Notes under the pieces: generated by a model | The model's input: only the letters and a program-made list of their open reading frames with translations | Databases searched by the model: none | What the model was told of the DNA's origin: nothing | Source: Owenia fusiformis | Taxonomy: Eukaryota; Annelida; Polychaeta; Sabellida; Oweniidae | Assembly (NCBI GenBank): GCA_903813345.2 | Contig: CAIIXF020000011.1 | Span: forward strand, 6,968,571 to 7,032,570 | DNA length: 64,000 nucleotides | Direction of reading: 5' to 3' | Shown: positions 59,980-64,000 of the stretch, in pieces | Numbering within the stretch: the stretch's first letter is position 1 | Layout of the letters: every line of letters begins with the position of its first letter | Made by a program: the position numbers and the translations under genes

Positions 59980-62218
59980 TTATTTAATCAGTGAAGGGCC
60001 CGCGGGAAAAGACATGTAAGGAGGAGTTGTTCGAATTGTTGTCTCGCCTTCCCCTGTCGTATACGATGACGTCTCATCTTCCCTTGTCGTATACGATGAC
60101 GTCTCGTCTTCCATTGCTGTGTACGATGGTGTCCCGTCTTCCATTGTTGTATACGATGATGTCTCGTCTTCCATTGCTGTATACGATGATGTCCCGTCTT
60201 CCATTGTTGGATACGACAACGTCTTGTCTTCCCTTGCTGTATACGATGTTGTTGTCTCGTCTACCCTTGTTGTATACGAATTTGATCGAGTTGTATTTTT
60301 TGTTGTCTTGTCCTCTGGTTTTGTTGTTCTATTGAATCGTTTAGTGGCTGCAAGATATCATACATAAAGAGGACGTAGTTTAATTACCATCAAATCACTT
60401 TGAACTATGGCCAGCGTTGTCATCAAAGTTTCAAATTGATTTATATTCTTTAACAAAGTGAATCAAAATTGACATTTACTAATGATGTGGAGGCTAATGT
60501 TTGAACCGATTTTGTAAATCGAATAAACTGCAATTACTTAAACCAGGCTGAAGTGACAGGATACATCTAGGGACCCGTCCACTCCATTTCAGGCGTCTTG
60601 AGCAGGTGATTCTTGGCCTCACTTTCCGTCCTGCCATTTTGTATCCATGGTTGCATTCAAATGTGACCCGAGCTCCTGCCCGATTATTGGTCAGTTGGCC
60701 TGATTTGATGAAGATGTTGGGACTAAGCACAATATCGGGGCAAAAAACGCCTGTATAACAATAACACGTTTTATGAAAATGCATATGTTTTAATTGTAAG
60801 TTATTTTTGCTTTTGTATGAGCCTATACATAGTATTTGTAAAACAATAGCGTATTATGGACTCATGAAGAAATTAGTTGGCAAAACATTCGTTATTGCGG
60901 CAATTTATAGAATGGAGATAACATAAACAATAACTAGTTTATTGTGCCATCCCCAAATAAAAGAAACAATTTTTTTGTGACATGGGGTCAGAAAAAACTT
61001 TTAAATTTTAATCGATCCTGCGAACACCAGCCCTTTTCCACCCAATTATTACCATTCAGTCAAAACCCGCATCACCGTCATGAGGCCATCCCAACTGAAC
61101 ACAACATATTGCTCTCATTCAGTTCCCGAAAAATAAACAAAATCGTACGTCGCTTAATCCTATTGCAAACAGGTGTATATCCAGACCATCGTCCATTTTC
61201 ACATTTTTGCTTCGCCTGTCCGACCAATTTGAACCCTTTCTTGCAAAAGTATTTGACAGTACTCCCGGGAGTAAGCTTTTTGAATTTTGCCTTTCCATTT
61301 TGTGGCTTCTCGGGACGTGGGCATTTCTTGTTAGAGCCATTATCATCATTTGAACCATCGCCTGAACCGTCACCAGAACCACCATCAGTGTCATCTTCGT
61401 CAGGTTTCACAATTTCACAGTTTTTTGGTTCAGTTGGGTTATCACATGGACATGGGTCATCTATATATTAATAATTAGAATTTAACAAAAATACGCAGGT
61501 AGGCCTATTTATACAACAAAAATCACATTTCTACAGGAGGAAATAACCCAGAATTCATAGTTGAGCTTATCGTTTCCCCATCTATGAATTCTGGCTTATT
61601 CCCAACTCATCATTTGCTTTGGATTCGCAATCCGCAATAATCAACTGAGCTAGATGACTATGGTATGTCTAGCTACACTGTAAATAAGCTCCTACCTTTT
61701 ATCTGCTTTTTAATCCAATCCAAATATTTAGAAACGTCCATGAAAAGATCTGCCTCTCCAGGTTTTCTACCACGCACTATTCCAACCTGACAGTCTTTTC
61801 CATCTTTCCCTTTGCCTATAAGAGGACCGCCGGAATCACCGTGGAATGCTGTCATAGGTTCGATGGTTATACACATACCACCTTCTGCATTACATTCTTC
61901 TATCTTTTCAGTTCTCTTCAGTGGTTTATCTTCTATTTCATTCGGCTTTGTGGCATCTTTGCTACCCCATCCGTAAACAGTCACTTCACATTCAGGCTTT
62001 GGCTGTTTAGATGCTAGGCAGATAGGTTTGATCTTCGGCGTTTCAGTAATGCAAGGATCAAGCTTTATCAGAGCTATATCTGGCATATAGCTGTTGGCTG
62101 CATTTGCATCAGGGTGAGGTTTGTCCTTCCACGTTTGTTGCCCCTCTGCTGGGTCACCCTTCGTGTATATGTTTTCACCTGCCTCGGCATTAGCCCTCGA
62201 GTGGTCACCGAGTGTCAC
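59980..62218 (-). CDS. Serine protease domain followed by two sushi (CCP) domains and a Ser/Thr repeat tail; 5' end beyond the window
   Basis: Exons (minus): 61696-62218, 61149-61460, about 60538-60750 (donor 60538 or 60544, both in phase) and 59980-60347. The phases at the joins are all 1. The first exon starts at an acceptor in phase 0 and encodes the S1-type half: VTLGDHSRA, catalytic Asp in MPDIALIKLD, VYGWGS, catalytic Ser in HGDSGGPL. The His exon must lie beyond 64000. A Gly/Asp/Ser-rich linker leads to CCP1 (CPRPEKPQNG...CENGRWSGYTPVC) and CCP2 (CPDIVLSPN...CSRRLKWSGRVPRC). The tail repeats SYTTMEDET-like decapeptides and may be O-glycosylated. Oddities: the Cys before the active Ser is Phe, its usual partner is also missing, and the primary-pocket position (six residues before Ser) is Thr. 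The stop TAA overlaps an AATAAA. The protein is likely secreted and complement-like. Confidence 0.88.
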
Positions 62219-62597
62219 CTTGTTAGGATTACTGAAATCGGACAGTTATTTTCCCAAAGTGAATAAAAAGGGGGATAGCTTTAATCGTTTTATGCATGCC
62301 CAATGGCCAGTATCAGGAGAAGGTAACTTTAGACCTTCTAATTTTTAAGATGACGTACTGTAATTGTCGATATCAGCTTTTAATTATTTACATCCTCTAG
62401 GTTTCATTGACCTCGATTTGACCTTTCTTGACCTAATATTTTGAAAAACCAAAGCTTAGTTGTTCGGGTTAATGGAATAAAGCATACGGCAATGCCGATC
62501 AGGCAAGTAGTTTTGATTAGCAAAGGGATCCAGATAACCGGCGCCGCCCCTGTCATTGCGACTTTGTGTTTAATGAAAAATATTGCCAACTTTAGGC
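62219..62597 (-). other. Intron of the protease-sushi gene, part 1
   Basis: It follows (in gene order, precedes) the acceptor aatcctaacaag|G at 62218/62219. No further exon with the catalytic His (TAAHC) is visible here or to the right edge. Confidence 0.5.
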
Positions 62598-62601
62598 TTA
62601 A

Positions 62602-63201
62602 AGGGGTATTCCTTGCCAGACCATCTCTCTCCTAATATGGTAGCTATAACCATATGCATACTTTGCAAGTTTATCAAAAAACAGAAAAATGTTTTGAAAT
62701 GGTCAATATTGATCACTTAAAAATATAGTGCTCGATTCCAGTAGGCTGCCATCTTTTAAAATTTCACTCAGGAAGTGATGTCATCAACTCTCAACTTTGC
62801 ATATAACATTAGGTAAGGAGCTATTAGAATTACTAAACCAGCTGAATATTTTTTTCACTTTGGTCTATGATTAAAATCCTTTTGATGACCTCTTCTTTAG
62901 TTCTAAGTTGACAACTCCTGAAAATATTTTTACTCAGAAGATAAGGGCTTCTTGTTTAGAAGTGATTTTGTACTTCTTTCCTATACTGTAATAGACAAGG
63001 TTATAACAGGTGAGAGTCGATGACATCACTTCCTGAAAGAAATCTGAAAAGATGGCAGCTTACTGGGAATGAGAACTACATTTTTAAATGATCAATATTG
63101 ACCATATGAAAACATTTTTCCGTGTTTTGCTAAAATGTAAAGTATATATATGATTGTAGCTACCATATCAGGAGAGAAATAGTCTGGCAAGGAATGTTCC
63201 T
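62602..63201. mobile_element. 600-bp MITE with TTAA flanks and about 210-bp inverted arms
   Basis: AGGGGTATTCCTTGCCAGAC at the left and GTCTGGCAAGGAATGTTCCT at the right are inverted. TTAA flanks both (62598-62601 and 63202-63205), the target of piggyBac/Kolobok-type elements. The arms match along gtagctataaccatat, tcaatattgatca and gatggcagc. No transposase. Confidence 0.88.
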
Positions 63202-63205
63202 TTAA

Positions 63206-63730
63206 ACCCAAAGCTGCAGTGAGCGCACTTGGTGTCACATTTTCTTACAATCAATCAAGTGAACAATATTGTATATACTAAAGTAGAAGCCATGAAAAGT
63301 AAACTGAATATTTGGAAACAAAGAAACTTAAAGACTGAATCAGATCGGGGTGACAAAATTACAAGCAACTTGTAAAATTGACCTACCAATCTATTCCTTA
63401 CAATATCAAATACAATATCTCCCAAAAGATTCACAATATGTTATAAATTGGTGAAGTTATTAATGATTGAAAGTGCAAAAATGGCTGATAATGTTTAAAT
63501 TCTCCCAAATAATAAGAATGGTAACCAAAAGATGTTACCTGTAAAAACAAATATAAAAAGTGATTAGATAAACAATGTGAAAAACCTACATCATTAAATA
63601 AATGGTTAGCTATGGGAATACAGGAGGAAGACATGAAATATTACTATATAATGGCCAGAAAAATAACTTTAGAAACAAAGTTATGGTCATTTCAATATAA
63701 AATTCTTATAAATACACTTAGATGCAACTC
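63206..63730. other. Intron or intergenic sequence, nothing recognised
   Basis: AT-rich DNA between two copies of the TTAA-flanked MITE. Open frames are short. Confidence 0.5.
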
Positions 63731-64000
63731 TTAAAGGAATATTCTTTGCCAGACCCTTTCTCTCTTGATATGGTAGCTATAATCATATATATAGTTTCCA
63801 TATTTAGCAAAACATGGGGAAATGTTTTAATATGGTCAATATTGATCATTTAAAAATCTAGTGCTTATTTCCAGTGAGCTACCATCTTTTAAGATTTCTT
63901 GCAGGACTTATATAACCTTGCTCATAACAGTATAGGAAAGTAGCACAAAATCACTTCTAGACAAGTGATCATTACTTTCTGTGCAAAAATATTTTCAGGG
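63731..64000. mobile_element. Second copy of the TTAA-flanked MITE, cut by the right edge
   Basis: From TTAAAGGAATATTCTTTGCC onward it follows the left arm of the copy at 62602 (atggtagctataat, tcaatattgatcattt, gctaccatctttta), then diverges near 63900 with cttgctcataacagtatagg and aaaatcacttctag, matching the inner part of the first copy in inverted order. Confidence 0.8.

Noticed and set aside
63205-63240. TAAHC-like histidine exon for the protease (minus strand reads LTAALGL)
   Set aside because: The Cys and His are missing and no splice borders fit.

Overview
This is metazoan nuclear DNA, AT-rich, with spliced genes (GT..AG introns), intronless Golgi-enzyme genes, many decayed non-LTR retrotransposon pieces, MITE-like inverted-repeat elements and several minisatellites. 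The gene content (alpha-1,3-fucosyltransferase, NXPE-like PC-esterase, GT77-type glycosyltransferase, PX-PH phospholipase D, C-type lectin, serine protease with sushi domains) and the repeat style suggest a marine invertebrate such as a hemichordate, other invertebrate deuterostome or lophotrochozoan. I cannot name the species.

Layout. 1-5.2 kb: a 102-bp tandem array, plain AT-rich DNA, a broken non-LTR reverse transcriptase and a mariner-type foldback element. 6.0-9.0 kb (+): a fucosyltransferase gene with a likely 5' leader exon. 9.5-12.4 kb (-): a two-exon NXPE-like gene, tail-to-tail with the fucosyltransferase. 12.4-15.7 kb: repeats, a second retrotransposon piece and a 72/73-bp EcoRI-site minisatellite.

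15.87-45.3 kb (-): eleven exons, phase-consistent at every junction, of a PX-PH phospholipase D (PLD1/2 type). They encode 487 codons from the start ATG into the first catalytic half. The HKD-bearing 3' exons are not visible and may lie left of position 1. Two intronless + strand genes sit inside its introns: a repeat protein with decayed zinc fingers (22.1-23.6 kb, intron 7) and a GT77-like glycosyltransferase (27.4-29.7 kb, intron 4). The introns are full of MITEs and other repeats.

49.9-57.7 kb (-): a complete eight-exon gene for a secreted lectin (signal peptide, EGF, two Cys-rich repeats, C-type lectin domain, 315 aa). Its introns hold a ~3 kb inverted-repeat element with a 5-bp target duplication, filled with long pyrimidine/G-rich and polypurine tracts. 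60.0-62.2 kb (-): the 3' part of a gene with a serine protease domain followed by two sushi (CCP) domains and a Ser/Thr-rich repeat tail; its 5' exons lie beyond the right edge.

Two functional themes emerge. First, three Golgi-type glycan-modifying enzymes lie in or beside the phospholipase D locus. Second, a lectin and a protease-sushi gene lie in tandem on one strand, which recalls lectin/protease recognition modules although the domain order is unusual. Both links are inferences from position and domain content only.
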